In this document: positions 44,757 to 53,480 of the stretch, in pieces
Layout of the letters: the number at the start of each line of letters is the position of its first letter
Position numbering within the stretch: the first letter of the stretch is position 1
Origin: Candidatus Heimdallarchaeota archaeon
Lineage (GTDB): Archaea > Asgardarchaeota > Heimdallarchaeia > Hodarchaeales > Hodarchaeaceae
Length of the DNA: 64,000 nt
NCBI GenBank assembly: GCA_020353515.1
Contig: CP070695.1
Location: forward strand, 2,578,155-2,642,154
Direction: 5' to 3'
Program-made: the position numbers and the translations under genes
The notes under the pieces: generated by a model
Seen by the model: only the letters and a program-made list of their open reading frames with translations
Database searches by the model: none
What the model was told of the DNA's origin: nothing

Positions 44757-45956
44757 TTAAATCTGTAGGAATTGTTTACAACCTTTCCAATCAGGAATGT
44801 CGCTTAAAACCTTTTTCAAATAGCGAATGGATTCGTGGGTCGCTTCTAAAATCTCATCCTCAATAAAGGGATAACCATCAAGTTTTCTCCAATCAAGTTC
44901 TGGATCTTCTAAACTGGGACTGACCTCAAAATTAAACTCTTGTAAACAATAGTCAATCCATTCAGGAGGAGACATTTTGGGTATCTCTACACCTGTAATA
45001 CTAGCCAAAATTGCTAACCAAACCCGAGCAACAGAATCAGGATTGTATCCTCCCCCTCCTAATAACAATAATCGCCCTTGTGCACTTCCCAGCCGACTTA
45101 ATTCAGCAATCCTCTTGCCCAAGTAGGAATATACTTTCGTGGTTAATGCAAGGTGCCCTAGAAAGTCACGATAATGACCATCTGCGCCACACTGCCAAAT
45201 AACGAATTCGGGGTCAAATTCCTCCCAAATACACGGAACAATATTCTCGAAAGTCATGATATACAGGTTATCCCACGTTCCTGGAAAGAATGGGATATTT
45301 ATTGTGTAACCAAGTCCTTCATTTTCCCCGATTTCATCATGGTGTCCTGTGCCTGGAAACAAGTAGCGTCCTGATTCGTGAGTAGAAATGGCTAGAACTT
45401 TTTTATCCCTATAAAAAGCATGTAATACTCCATCACCATGATGAACATCCGTATCAATATAAAGTACCCGCTTAATTCCATATTCTTGCTGGAGATACTT
45501 GATTGCAATAACTACATCGTTATAATAACAAAATCCAGCTGCTCTATCCTCAAAAGCGTGATGTAATCCCCCAAGAATTGCAAAAGCTTGTTGTACATCT
45601 CCATTTTGAATTCGTTTCACACCCTCAAGGGCTCCTCCCACCACTAAGCGAGCTGCTTCATGCATTTCTGGAAATACGGGACAATCACCAGTTCCCAACC
45701 CCATTCTCAATCGAGCTCCTCCTCCAGCTTCTGATAATGCCTTCATGGCTTTTAAATAGGGAAGAGAATGATAGAGAAGGATGTCTGAATCTGTAGCTGG
45801 AGAAGGGGTAAGAATTTGGATTTCGGGCAATTCGAACAGTTCAAGACTCTTAAATAATTGATAAGGGATAGTTAAACGTTTAGGATTCATAGGATGCCCT
45901 TCTCCTAAATTGTATTCAAGATATTGGTCTGACCATATAATCCCCGTTTTCACCAT
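44757..45956 (-). CDS. Class I-type histone deacetylase / acetoin-utilisation-like deacetylase
   Basis: 399 residues from ATG 45956, with AAGGTGAT 8 bases upstream; GTG 45968 is in frame but overlaps that site. Catalytic motifs of the arginase-fold deacetylases are complete: GGLHHAFEDRAAGFCYYND with the His-His dyad (132-133), YIDTDVHHGDG with zinc ligands Asp170 and His172, QCGADGHYRD with the third ligand, and GGGGYN with the transition-state Tyr. Natural substrates may be acetylated lysines on archaeal histones or other proteins, or acetylpolyamines. A 5'-truncated copy lies next to it. Confidence 0.93.
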   Translation of the reverse strand: MVKTGIIWSDQYLEYNLGEGHPMNPKRLTIPYQLFKSLELFELPEIQILTPSPATDSDILLYHSLPYLKAMKALSEAGGGARLRMGLGTGDCPVFPEMHEAARLVVGGALEGVKRIQNGDVQQAFAILGGLHHAFEDRAAGFCYYNDVVIAIKYLQQEYGIKRVLYIDTDVHHGDGVLHAFYRDKKVLAISTHESGRYLFPGTGHHDEIGENEGLGYTINIPFFPGTWDNLYIMTFENIVPCIWEEFDPEFVIWQCGADGHYRDFLGHLALTTKVYSYLGKRIAELSRLGSAQGRLLLLGGGGYNPDSVARVWLAILASITGVEIPKMSPPEWIDYCLQEFNFEVSPSLEDPELDWRKLDGYPFIEDEILEATHESIRYLKKVLSDIPDWKGCKQFLQI

Positions 45957-46157
45957 ACTTTCTATCACCTTGATTACATTTTATCCCTTTTTATTGTTGA
46001 TAACTGTTCCTATTAGACTTATAGAGTAGCTTAAAATCCGTTCTATTACGATAACCAACAAATTCCCTAGGTAATCGTTAATCTTTTAAATTACCAGTAT
46101 AAATGTTGAATTGTCATTGACAATACTTGAAATTTAAATCACGGGGACAAAGTAAGA

Positions 46158-46757
46158 ATGTCTAAAAAAAATGCTAAGATTAGTGTCCTAGGATTAGATA
46201 GAGCTGGAAAAACTACTATGCTTCAAAGATTGAAGACTGGTCGCTGGATACCAGATACAACCCCCACAATAGGTATGAACGCAGAAACAATACAAATTGG
46301 TGATGTCACTTTCTCAGCCTGGGATCTTGGAGGGCAACTGCAGTTCAGAAGAGCGCTTTGGGAAATGTATACCAAAAACTCTGCAGGATTAATTTATGTA
46401 GTTGATGTAAGTGACCCAGCACGTTATCCTGAGGCTAGGAGCAATCTGTGGCGTATGTTGAAAATGAACCACTTGAAGGATATCCCATTAGCGATTTTTG
46501 CGAACAAGGTTGATCTTCTTGAAAGAAATAAAACAGAGTTAAATGAAGAAGACCTAGCTAATTTTATGGGAATTAATAAAAAAATGAGTCGGGTTTTGAA
46601 TATTTTCAGGACAAGTGCAAAAACAGGAGAAGGGATCCATAAGGGAATTTATTGGCTAGCAGATGCAATACAAGAAGGAAGACAGGTTTCCATGGATTTG
46701 TATCAGATTAAATCCCTGTTTGGCCGATCTTCAACTCTCCAAAGCATGACTGGATAA
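46158..46757 (+). CDS. Arf-family small GTPase
   Basis: 199 residues with Arf/Arl/Sar hallmarks: G1 GLDRAGKTT (12-20), switch I TPTIGMNAE (35-43), G3 WDLGGQ (55-60) and G4 NKVD (116-119). GLDxAGKT and WDLGGQ distinguish Arf from Ras/Rab. It lacks the N-terminal amphipathic helix and myristoylation Gly of Arf1, so membrane recruitment must differ. It stands alone after an AT-rich promoter region and converges on a helical protein gene. Among the closest to eukaryotic proteins in the window. Confidence 0.96.
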   Translation: MSKKNAKISVLGLDRAGKTTMLQRLKTGRWIPDTTPTIGMNAETIQIGDVTFSAWDLGGQLQFRRALWEMYTKNSAGLIYVVDVSDPARYPEARSNLWRMLKMNHLKDIPLAIFANKVDLLERNKTELNEEDLANFMGINKKMSRVLNIFRTSAKTGEGIHKGIYWLADAIQEGRQVSMDLYQIKSLFGRSSTLQSMTG

Positions 46758-46768
46758 AATCAAGCTGG

Positions 46769-47446
46769 TCAGAAATTTGTTTCGGCTTGACGTAAAGCAC
46801 GACGAATAAGATCAATATCCTCGTTATATAAATGATCAATTTCTTTCAGAAGCCAGTTCTCCGCTTGAGCTATGGATGAGGCGTTTTTAAGTAGAATTCC
46901 TTTTAACAATAACCTTGCTCCTTGAAAGAAATAGCTATTAACAATGGAAGGAGGCAACACCAATGCTAATTCAGACATTAAATGAGCTGCTGTAAAAACA
47001 TCCTTCCCTAAATACATACTGAGAATAGCACACGAATAGTTCATTGCAGCATTCTCATAGAAATTCAGTTCAAGATGTTTTTTGCCTGCTGCTAAATATG
47101 CATCTTTAGCTGCTAAAAATCTTGGGCCTTCTATCTCATCTAAAGTGAGTGGACGTTTTACTGGAACATGTTGGAGTAAAGATCCGAAATCTCCCCGACG
47201 TAATTCTTTGAGGATATCACTTGTAATATTATCCTCAATGATAAGGGAATCTGGTTCTTGGAGTGATGGTTTTGCAGGAGATTCAGGAAGGGGAGGACGC
47301 GATAAAATATCTTGCGATTCTGAAAGAGGAGGAGGAAGATCAGAGGGAGGAGAAGGGGGATGATTAAACACCGAAGGAGGTGTAGGAAGATCTCTAACGT
47401 CAGTTTTTGTGTCCTTTCTTCTGTATGGACGCTTTGAGGGTGACAT
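46769..47446 (-). CDS. Pro-rich plus TPR/SNAP-like helical protein
   Basis: I start at ATG 47446 because GGAGAGG lies 4 bases before; an upstream frame reaches 47500. The 225 residues have a basic, Pro-rich N-terminal 75 (LPTPPSVFNHPPSPPSDLPP) and a helical C-terminal 130 with TPR/SNAP-like periodicity (AAGKKHLELNFYENAAMNYS, then AAHLMSELALVLP). It is convergent with the Arf-like gene. No catalytic motif; an adaptor role is plausible but unproven. Confidence 0.65.
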   Translation of the reverse strand: MSPSKRPYRRKDTKTDVRDLPTPPSVFNHPPSPPSDLPPPLSESQDILSRPPLPESPAKPSLQEPDSLIIEDNITSDILKELRRGDFGSLLQHVPVKRPLTLDEIEGPRFLAAKDAYLAAGKKHLELNFYENAAMNYSCAILSMYLGKDVFTAAHLMSELALVLPPSIVNSYFFQGARLLLKGILLKNASSIAQAENWLLKEIDHLYNEDIDLIRRALRQAETNF

Positions 47447-47579
47447 AAAGCCTCTCCGTAAAAATAATTGGCTTAGTTTTTCTAGGTATTTGTACTGCAA
47501 AGGCCTATAAAAATACTTGCAGGTCTTCTGTTTAATAGATACTTTTTATCGAATTCGGGTACTTTTCGGAAGGTATTAC

Positions 47580-48158
47580 ATGGAAATTGAAATGAAAATT
47601 CCTTTAAAAGCACAGTATTCCCCTGAAAATGTAATGTCAAACCTTTTAAATGAATTTGGTAGCACTTCTGAAGAAATTAGTCAAACAGATTATTATTTTT
47701 CGAGTCCAATCCATAATTTCGCGATTACAGATGAAGCTCTTCGAGTGCGGCAAATTCGAGGTAAATCAGGAAAAAAAGAGACTGAAATCACCTATAAAGG
47801 TCCAAAACAGGGCAAAAGTATGAAAATCAGAGAAGAGATAACAATTTTAACATATAGCAACAATGTACAAAAATTCCTACAATGTCTAGGTTTTTCTCTC
47901 TTTGGTGTTGTGAAAAAGAAGAGAATGAATTGGTTTGTCGATGATCTAGTGATTTCACTTGATGAAGTAGAAGATCTAGGTTTTTTTATGGAGATTGAAA
48001 TAACTACACTCTCTGAAAATTCAGAGAATATTTTTAACAGTAAGGAAAGAATCATTCGAATTGTAAAAAAGCTTATTCCTGATTGGGCTGGGGAAGATGA
48101 AAGGAAATCATATTTGGAACTAAAAATAGCTAAGCAGTTCAATGCCCAAGGAACTTAG
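47580..48158 (+). CDS. CYTH-domain protein (class IV adenylate cyclase / triphosphatase)
   Basis: 192 residues. The start is ATG 47580, 6 bases after GGAAGG, which puts the diagnostic ExExK motif (MEIEMK) at the very N-terminus. Further strands with acidic/basic alternation follow: ALRVRQIRG, TEITYKGPK, SMKIREEI, LVISLDEVEDLGFFMEIEI. CYTH tunnel enzymes bind triphosphates; CyaB homologues make cAMP or hydrolyse thiamine or inorganic triphosphate. Archaeal CyaB activity is generally uncertain. The next gene begins 3 bases later. Confidence 0.88.
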   Translation: MEIEMKIPLKAQYSPENVMSNLLNEFGSTSEEISQTDYYFSSPIHNFAITDEALRVRQIRGKSGKKETEITYKGPKQGKSMKIREEITILTYSNNVQKFLQCLGFSLFGVVKKKRMNWFVDDLVISLDEVEDLGFFMEIEITTLSENSENIFNSKERIIRIVKKLIPDWAGEDERKSYLELKIAKQFNAQGT

Positions 48159-48161
48159 ATT

Positions 48162-49094
48162 ATGAGAGAAAATATAATTCCAGAGGAATTTATTAACCGA
48201 TGGGAGAGATTTTATGGAACATCTCGAACCAAAACTATCGTTACCAATCTTAAACAAACTGATCCCAGATTTATTGTTCATAATTCACTGAAAACTGAAT
48301 TAAATTATTTAAAGTCACAATTAGAGAAAAAAGGATTTGAATTTGAGAAGGTAAAAGATTTTAATGGGCTATTTGTGAAGTTTGAACCTTTTAATATAGT
48401 TTCCACCCCTGAATATTTGGCAGGAATGTTTTCTATTCAAGCTATCTCTTCGTTAATCCCTCCATTAAGCATTAATCCTTCTCCAAACAATATTGTGGTG
48501 GATTTAACTGCCTCTCCAGGCATAAAGACTTGTTTATTGGCTCAACAGATGACCAATCAAGGCACGATTATTGCTATTGAAATATCAAAACAAAGAATAC
48601 CAGCATTAAAATCAAATGTTGCTAGAATGGGTGTTACAAACACCATTATTTTTAATTTTGACGCTTTATTGTTCCCTAAATTAGATATTACTGTGGATTA
48701 TATTCTTTTAGACGCTCCCTGTTCAGGATCTGGGCTTAGTCTTTCCAAAAATAAGCGATTAGAACCTAGAATATTAGATGACATACCTAGGCAATCACAA
48801 CGACAAAAAGATCTACTAGAAGCTGCTTGGAGACAACTAAACCCAGAAGGAACCCTTGTTTATTCTACCTGCAGCTTAGAACCTGAAGAGGGGGAAGTGC
48901 AGATCAGTAACTTTCTTGAACAACATGAAGAGGAAGTATTCCTTCTTCCTATTCCATTCAACATTGGTATGCCAGGTAATAAAACAAATTGGACACACTC
49001 TCTCCATCCTCAATTATCAAAAACCAAACGGATCTTTCCTAAACAAGGATATGACGGATTTTTCACAGCTCTGCTGAAAAAAGTGATTTTATGA
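48162..49094 (+). CDS. Nop2/Sun-family RNA m5C methyltransferase
   Basis: 310 residues. SAM motif I is DLTASPGIKTCLLAQQM, a variant of the usual DxxAAPGGKT. The two catalytic cysteines are in DAPCSGSGLSLSKN and YSTCSLEPEEGE. The N-terminal 90 residues are the RRM-like part of the family. It makes 5-methylcytosine in tRNA or rRNA. Its last bases overlap (ATGA) the start of a Nip7 gene; in eukaryotes both Nop2 and Nip7 work on the large subunit, so rRNA is a reasonable guess. Confidence 0.92.
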   Translation: MRENIIPEEFINRWERFYGTSRTKTIVTNLKQTDPRFIVHNSLKTELNYLKSQLEKKGFEFEKVKDFNGLFVKFEPFNIVSTPEYLAGMFSIQAISSLIPPLSINPSPNNIVVDLTASPGIKTCLLAQQMTNQGTIIAIEISKQRIPALKSNVARMGVTNTIIFNFDALLFPKLDITVDYILLDAPCSGSGLSLSKNKRLEPRILDDIPRQSQRQKDLLEAAWRQLNPEGTLVYSTCSLEPEEGEVQISNFLEQHEEEVFLLPIPFNIGMPGNKTNWTHSLHPQLSKTKRIFPKQGYDGFFTALLKKVIL

Positions 49095-49636
49095 GATTTT
49101 ACAAGAAATTAGTAAATGAAGAGAAAAATTTGGTTGAGACAACCATCAATCATATTCTCGACTTTAATATCTCCAATATTATTGCAGGAAAAGAGCTTAT
49201 AAAAATTATTGGCCATAGATTCGATATATATCTAATTCAGCAGGAAGATTTGTCTCTATTCAATCTTTTCTCCACTCAGTTTCTTCAAACAAATTTTAAC
49301 ATTGTACATGCTAGAATAAAACTAGGCTTTTTCATTCATGAGAAATTCCTAATTGGTATTGAGTCACTCACGTTTCTTGCTCCTTATGCACGAAGAAGAA
49401 TTCAATTAGATGCACGTAATACAAATAATTTTATTTATGGTAAAGATGTTGATATTGACACTCTTTCATTAAAACAACAAATAAAACATCTTGATGATGG
49501 CCCCACTGTCATGATTTTTTCTAATACAGACATTCCAATTGGATATGCAAAGATTAGATCTAATGGAACAAATAAATGGCTGCAGAATTTGATAGATATC
49601 GGAATTTACATACGTTCAGAAAAAAGCGCATTTTAA
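49091..49636 (+). CDS. nip7: Nip7-like ribosome biogenesis protein (PUA domain)
   Basis: 181 residues, the exact size of eukaryotic Nip7. The C-terminal PUA part matches it closely: FLIGIESLTFLAPYARRRI, then FIYGKDV and GPTVMIFSNTDIPIGYAKI, parallel to Nip7 'ITALDYLAPYAKYKVW', 'FLYGNHV' and 'GVVVYSMADIPLGFG'. Nip7 binds pre-rRNA during 60S assembly. It overlaps the methyltransferase gene by 4 bases, so they are translationally coupled. Recognised from memory of the family. Confidence 0.82.
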   Translation: MRFYKKLVNEEKNLVETTINHILDFNISNIIAGKELIKIIGHRFDIYLIQQEDLSLFNLFSTQFLQTNFNIVHARIKLGFFIHEKFLIGIESLTFLAPYARRRIQLDARNTNNFIYGKDVDIDTLSLKQQIKHLDDGPTVMIFSNTDIPIGYAKIRSNGTNKWLQNLIDIGIYIRSEKSAF

Positions 49637-49645
49637 CGTTTGATC

Positions 49646-50674
49646 TTAGATCCTTAATGGAGAACGGCAGTTTTTGCAGAGAGTATCCTTACCTTCTAGG
49701 ATTTTGTTGGTTGTGTTGCATTTGTGGCAGTTAATGAAGATCATCTTCTCTCCAAAGTTGCCTAAGGTGCCTTGGCCAGCCAGAACAGATTTTTCAGCTT
49801 GTTTTTTCATTTTTAGAAATAGCGGGCTATCCACTCCACTTAAATTTCTCAATGAGTTTTTGAAATCGTCTAATTTTGTCGCTTGTTCTTGTTCTTTCTT
49901 CTTCTTTTTGAAATACTCCTTTCTTTGTTTCGGTGTCATCTTACTAATTAGCTTCAATTCCCTTAAGCGAGTATTATACTGATTACGTAATGAAAGAGGT
50001 AATTCAGAGAGAAATTCAGGTGAAAATTGTTTTAATTCTTCGAGGGGCATTTGAGAGAAATTAATTTCAATATTATTTTGCTTATGTAGGTTTTGGCCTG
50101 CATTTGAAGGAGGAGGGGGAGGGGGAGCGTTTTGAGATGAAGATAAATTGCTTTTTATTGATTTCAGATCAGATTCAATGTGTTTTCGGATTGTTATGAG
50201 GATCTCATCGATAATATCACTCATATAATCTCGCGATGAAGTGTTGTTAATTTTGGACTCCATATTCCGAATTTGTTGCTCTAATTCACCTATTTTTTTA
50301 TTTTGAGCAATAATTACTTCCCCTTTACGATAACAATCTAAGCAAACACCTGAAACTAACTCATTTTCCAAGGTCCCCTTACCACAAATCCCACAAACTT
50401 TAAACATTTCACCAAGATCGTATAATACCTTAGTTAAACTTTCACTTGAAGAATTTAATTCTTCTTCAACTGTAAGGACTGCTTTTCGCACTTCTTTACC
50501 AAGGGCGGTGAACATGAGTTCTCCTTCGTGCTCTATTTCTCTATCAAATTGTTTAGTTTCGTCTAATTTTCCGAGCTGAGTGAGAATGTCTTCTAAGTTT
50601 GTAAAAGGATTCTTTAGAACGCTCCCAACAGAAGTAAGCTTCTTAATTGTTTCTTGTTCTAATTTATCAGACAC
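49646..50674 (-). CDS. Protein with two zinc ribbons and coiled coils
   Basis: 342 residues. A first zinc site is CGICGKG...CLDC (about 93-114) after a helical N-terminus; a second is CHKCNT...CKNC at the C-terminal end. Between them are a coiled coil, a PPPPPP run and a Lys-rich helix (KQRKEYFKKKKKEQEQ). Zinc ribbons with basic coils suggest nucleic-acid or ribosome binding, but there is no direct evidence. It follows the winged-helix coiled-coil gene by 10 bases on the same strand, so the pair is an operon. Confidence 0.7.
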   Translation of the reverse strand: MSDKLEQETIKKLTSVGSVLKNPFTNLEDILTQLGKLDETKQFDREIEHEGELMFTALGKEVRKAVLTVEEELNSSSESLTKVLYDLGEMFKVCGICGKGTLENELVSGVCLDCYRKGEVIIAQNKKIGELEQQIRNMESKINNTSSRDYMSDIIDEILITIRKHIESDLKSIKSNLSSSQNAPPPPPPSNAGQNLHKQNNIEINFSQMPLEELKQFSPEFLSELPLSLRNQYNTRLRELKLISKMTPKQRKEYFKKKKKEQEQATKLDDFKNSLRNLSGVDSPLFLKMKKQAEKSVLAGQGTLGNFGEKMIFINCHKCNTTNKILEGKDTLCKNCRSPLRI

Positions 50675-50684
50675 TTTGCTTACC

Positions 50685-51428
50685 TCATCTACGTTCTAAA
50701 GTCTGAGCTCGTCGGAGGAATGTTCGTGCGACCGTTCGTTCAATTGAATCAACCTCGGATCGACTTTCATTAATCACTACTGTAACAATCTTAGTAATTA
50801 AATCGAAATTTGGATCTGCAATTTGAGGAATACTCGATTTGAGGAGTTCAGCAGAGGTAATACCTCTTTGATTTGCTGCTGTTGTAATCAGATCTTGTTG
50901 CTCCTTAAGCACCTGAATTATCGAGGGATCAATATCAGAGCTAATATCTAAAGCTTGCTTTTTGAGAAATTCAATTTGTAATTCTCGATCTTTTAGGGTA
51001 CGGTAAAGATTATCCACGGTTTTTTGAAGTTCTTCAACCAGAGAAGACTGAAGGGGATTTATTTGAGACACTGTATCTTTAAAAACTCCAAGAGGATCAT
51101 TGATAAGGATATTCTTTTCTTGAACAATAATTTGTTGATAAAATTGCTCCCAGTAGGTTTTATGGGGCAAACCAATATATCTTCGACGCTGACCTTTCGG
51201 TAATGAAACTTTAACAGTAGCTACTTCTTTTTTTTCTTGTAAACGATTAATAGAACCATCGATCTTTCCCCTACTCCAATTCAAACGCGATGCCAACTCA
51301 TTGATTGTGATTGGACGCTCAAATGTTTCGATTCTTGAACGAAGGATTTGGTCTGTAACTTCTGCATTACCTTTTGGCAAATCTATAGCATCCAAGTATT
51401 TGGCTTTCTTGTTTAATATTGATATCAA
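50685..51428 (-). CDS. Winged-helix coiled-coil protein
   Basis: 247 residues from TTG 51428. Residues 25-90 form a winged helix (ITINELASRLNWSRGKIDGS, then NRLQEKKEVATVKVSLPKGQ). A coiled coil follows (about 125-170), then a helical C-terminus. It is probably DNA-binding. The 340 bp upstream contain several copies of a palindromic GTCTA site that it could bind itself. It is the first gene of a pair with the zinc-ribbon protein. Confidence 0.72.
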   Translation of the reverse strand: MISILNKKAKYLDAIDLPKGNAEVTDQILRSRIETFERPITINELASRLNWSRGKIDGSINRLQEKKEVATVKVSLPKGQRRRYIGLPHKTYWEQFYQQIIVQEKNILINDPLGVFKDTVSQINPLQSSLVEELQKTVDNLYRTLKDRELQIEFLKKQALDISSDIDPSIIQVLKEQQDLITTAANQRGITSAELLKSSIPQIADPNFDLITKIVTVVINESRSEVDSIERTVARTFLRRAQTLERR

Positions 51429-51768
51429 TGTGTTATAGGCAAGTCTAAATCAAAATAGATTCCACTTTCTCAAAGTATCAAGAGTTACTTAATTTTAAGT
51501 AATTGAAACTGATATAATCATGTCTATATAAATTTATTTATATTGAAAAATCCGTTTTGGTATTATTAGATCGATAAAATATATATAGACATGTCTAAAG
51601 ATGTCTTTTTTATTAAGAATTATTCTAGGTTAATTTAGTGTAGAACTGATTATAGGATAAAAGGCGTGCCTATATGACATAATTGAGTCTTTGCATAGAC
51701 TTAAGAGGTATATGAAGTCAAAAGCACAATAATTCGTAGCACATTTTCAGGTTCTTGATGTGTCATTT
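51429..51768. promoter_or_regulatory. Divergent intergenic region with repeated TAGACATGTCTA-type sites
   Basis: A perfect 12-bp palindrome TAGACATGTCTA lies at 51586-51597. CATGTCTATATA (51519-51530) and TATATAGACATG (51582-51593) form a 12-bp inverted repeat. AAGTCTAAA occurs near 51441. The same half-site thus recurs near the start of the winged-helix gene, fitting an operator array. Confidence 0.5.
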
Positions 51769-52591
51769 ATGATTTACATGATAAGGAACGGTCTTTTTGC
51801 TATTGATTATGAAATGAAATTAGTTCTAGCTATTATTGGGATCTCTCTGTGTATTTTATTCATTATCTTTTCTAAAAAACCGATTATCTCTATGTTTTTA
51901 TCACAGGAGTAGTTGTTTGGTCAATATTTGAACTAATGATTACCATTCTAGGTATCAGATCCAGTGTTGAACCCTCTATTTTTGGAATTGAATTGCACTG
52001 GTTGTTAGCGGGCATTATAAGGGGATCCTCTGAAGGTGCTGTGGTTGCAATTGTTGGGATTATCTTTGGCGACTACATTTCGAGTCGAAATCACATAAAA
52101 ATCGCCCTTCCAGCAGCCATCCTAATTCTTGCTTACTTTGTATCACGAACGCTTATCAATGGGCTTCCAAGCAAAGAAATTGGAGGGGCTGTCCTTTCTC
52201 GTAGAGAAATTTTCGCTTGGCCTTCTGTGCTCTTCTTTCTGTTCTTTATTTCCTTGTTATGATTTGGTATGTCTCTCAAAAGGATCCCCAAATTAAGAAA
52301 CGAGCTCGAAATATGTTCATTTCAACTGTGGTATTTTCTTCCATTTGGTCAGTTGCTCAATATGTCGCAAATACTCGTTGGATAGAAGTGAAAACAAATA
52401 CAACATTCATACAAGCTCCCCCTGTTGTTGAATTCTTGGCGTTTACGTGGGATATAATCTTTGAAATTTCTCTCTGTTATATGGCTTTTCTAGTTATTCC
52501 GGTAATGTTAAATTTGATCAAAAATCCCCAAGAGCTCTCTTCATCCATAACGGCCAGCTTCAAGCAGGAGATAGAGGAGGGTTATAACTAA
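51769..52591 (+). pseudogene. Polytopic membrane protein broken by two frameshifts
   Basis: One membrane protein of about 270 residues is spread over three frames. Frame one starts at ATG 51769 (MIYMIRNGLFAIDYEMKLVL) and leaves at an A6 run (51874-51879). Frame two continues DYLYVFITGVVVWSIFELM... to 52262. Frame three resumes near 52255 as MIWYVSQKDPQIKKRARN... and ends at 52591. Both shifts are of the one-base-missing type. The joined product has about seven TM segments. It is either a decaying gene or two assembly errors. No family recognised. Confidence 0.6.
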
Positions 52592-53062
52592 AGCAGAGAT
52601 AATAAACCCAAAAAACCACCAAATTGAATAAATTGTACCAAACATTGAATTTATGGCATTGAGATTGAACGGATCTTGGACTACAGGAAAAGAGGGAAGT
52701 ACGAGTATATATAATCCTATAGCAGCTCCTATCACTAGTACAAAACTGAGTACAAAAAGGAGATTTATTATCCAATCAGTTTCTTTGTCCTCATCCCAGT
52801 TGAATATCCGTTTCGCAATCATTGGAAGCCCTAGAGACAGAACTAAGATTAAGATTATCACACAAATAAATACGATGACCGTGATAATCCCTAGAAATAT
52901 TAAATTATCTAAATATTCACGATTTAGAATAACTGCACCAATGGATACAAGAATAACAATTCCAAGATTGATCAATAGCCCGATAAAAACTATATCAATC
53001 CAAGTGGTTTTTATCGGTGTTTGTTCGTCAGAAATTGGTTCAGATAATGTATCAGAATCCAA
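52541..53062 (-). CDS. Four-TM membrane protein
   Basis: 173 residues, TTG start at 53062. A polar N-terminus of 20 residues precedes four hydrophobic segments (about 22-45, 52-80, 96-118, 138-168), with a charged loop NWDEDKETDW between the second and third. It belongs to no family I recognise. Its 3' end overlaps the opposing broken membrane gene by 51 bases. It borders the rnpB-flanked element. Confidence 0.6.
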   Translation of the reverse strand: MDSDTLSEPISDEQTPIKTTWIDIVFIGLLINLGIVILVSIGAVILNREYLDNLIFLGIITVIVFICVIILILVLSLGLPMIAKRIFNWDEDKETDWIINLLFVLSFVLVIGAAIGLYILVLPSFPVVQDPFNLNAINSMFGTIYSIWWFFGFIISALVITLLYLLLEAGRYG

Positions 53063-53225
53063 AAAATCTCAGCTCCATCTATTAGATGAATAATAGTTAA
53101 TTCTAATGTTGTTTGTTAGCTACATTATATAACATCTTGCTAAGCGGACCATATTCTTTCACATTTAATAGATTAGTAATGAACCCTTTTTCAAAAAATC
53201 AAGTGGAAAAAATGAATAGAATTAG

Positions 53226-53277
53226 AGGGCATCGCTCCAGAGAGTAATCCAGCTTCTGTTGGCTCGTTAGGGCTACC
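53226..53277. repeat. Detached 52-bp copy of the rnpB 3' end (putative distal att site)
   Basis: 51 of 52 bases are identical to 55508-55559 in direct orientation; the only mismatch is C53273 versus T55555. The block contains the RNase P CR-V segment and the 3' strands of P4, P2 and P1 but nothing upstream, so it is not a functional RNA. Confidence 0.92.
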
Positions 53278-53390
53278 AATACAAATTTTTGATGTTATTT
53301 TACGCTTAAGGAAAAAACCTCAAGATTTAAGGGTTATTCTAAATACTAAACTGATTGAATTTTCTATTAAAATAAACTATCAAGATAATA

Positions 53391-53420
53391 ACATCTAGGA
53401 GTAGGACATCTAGGAGTAGG
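53391..53420. repeat. Two tandem copies of a 15-bp sequence
   Basis: ACATCTAGGAGTAGG occurs twice head to tail inside the putative element, upstream of the CLC gene. Confidence 0.85.
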
Positions 53421-53480
53421 AAGATAAGGACTTTTAAACCTCAATAATATCAAGGAAATTTTAGAAGAATTTTGTTTTAG

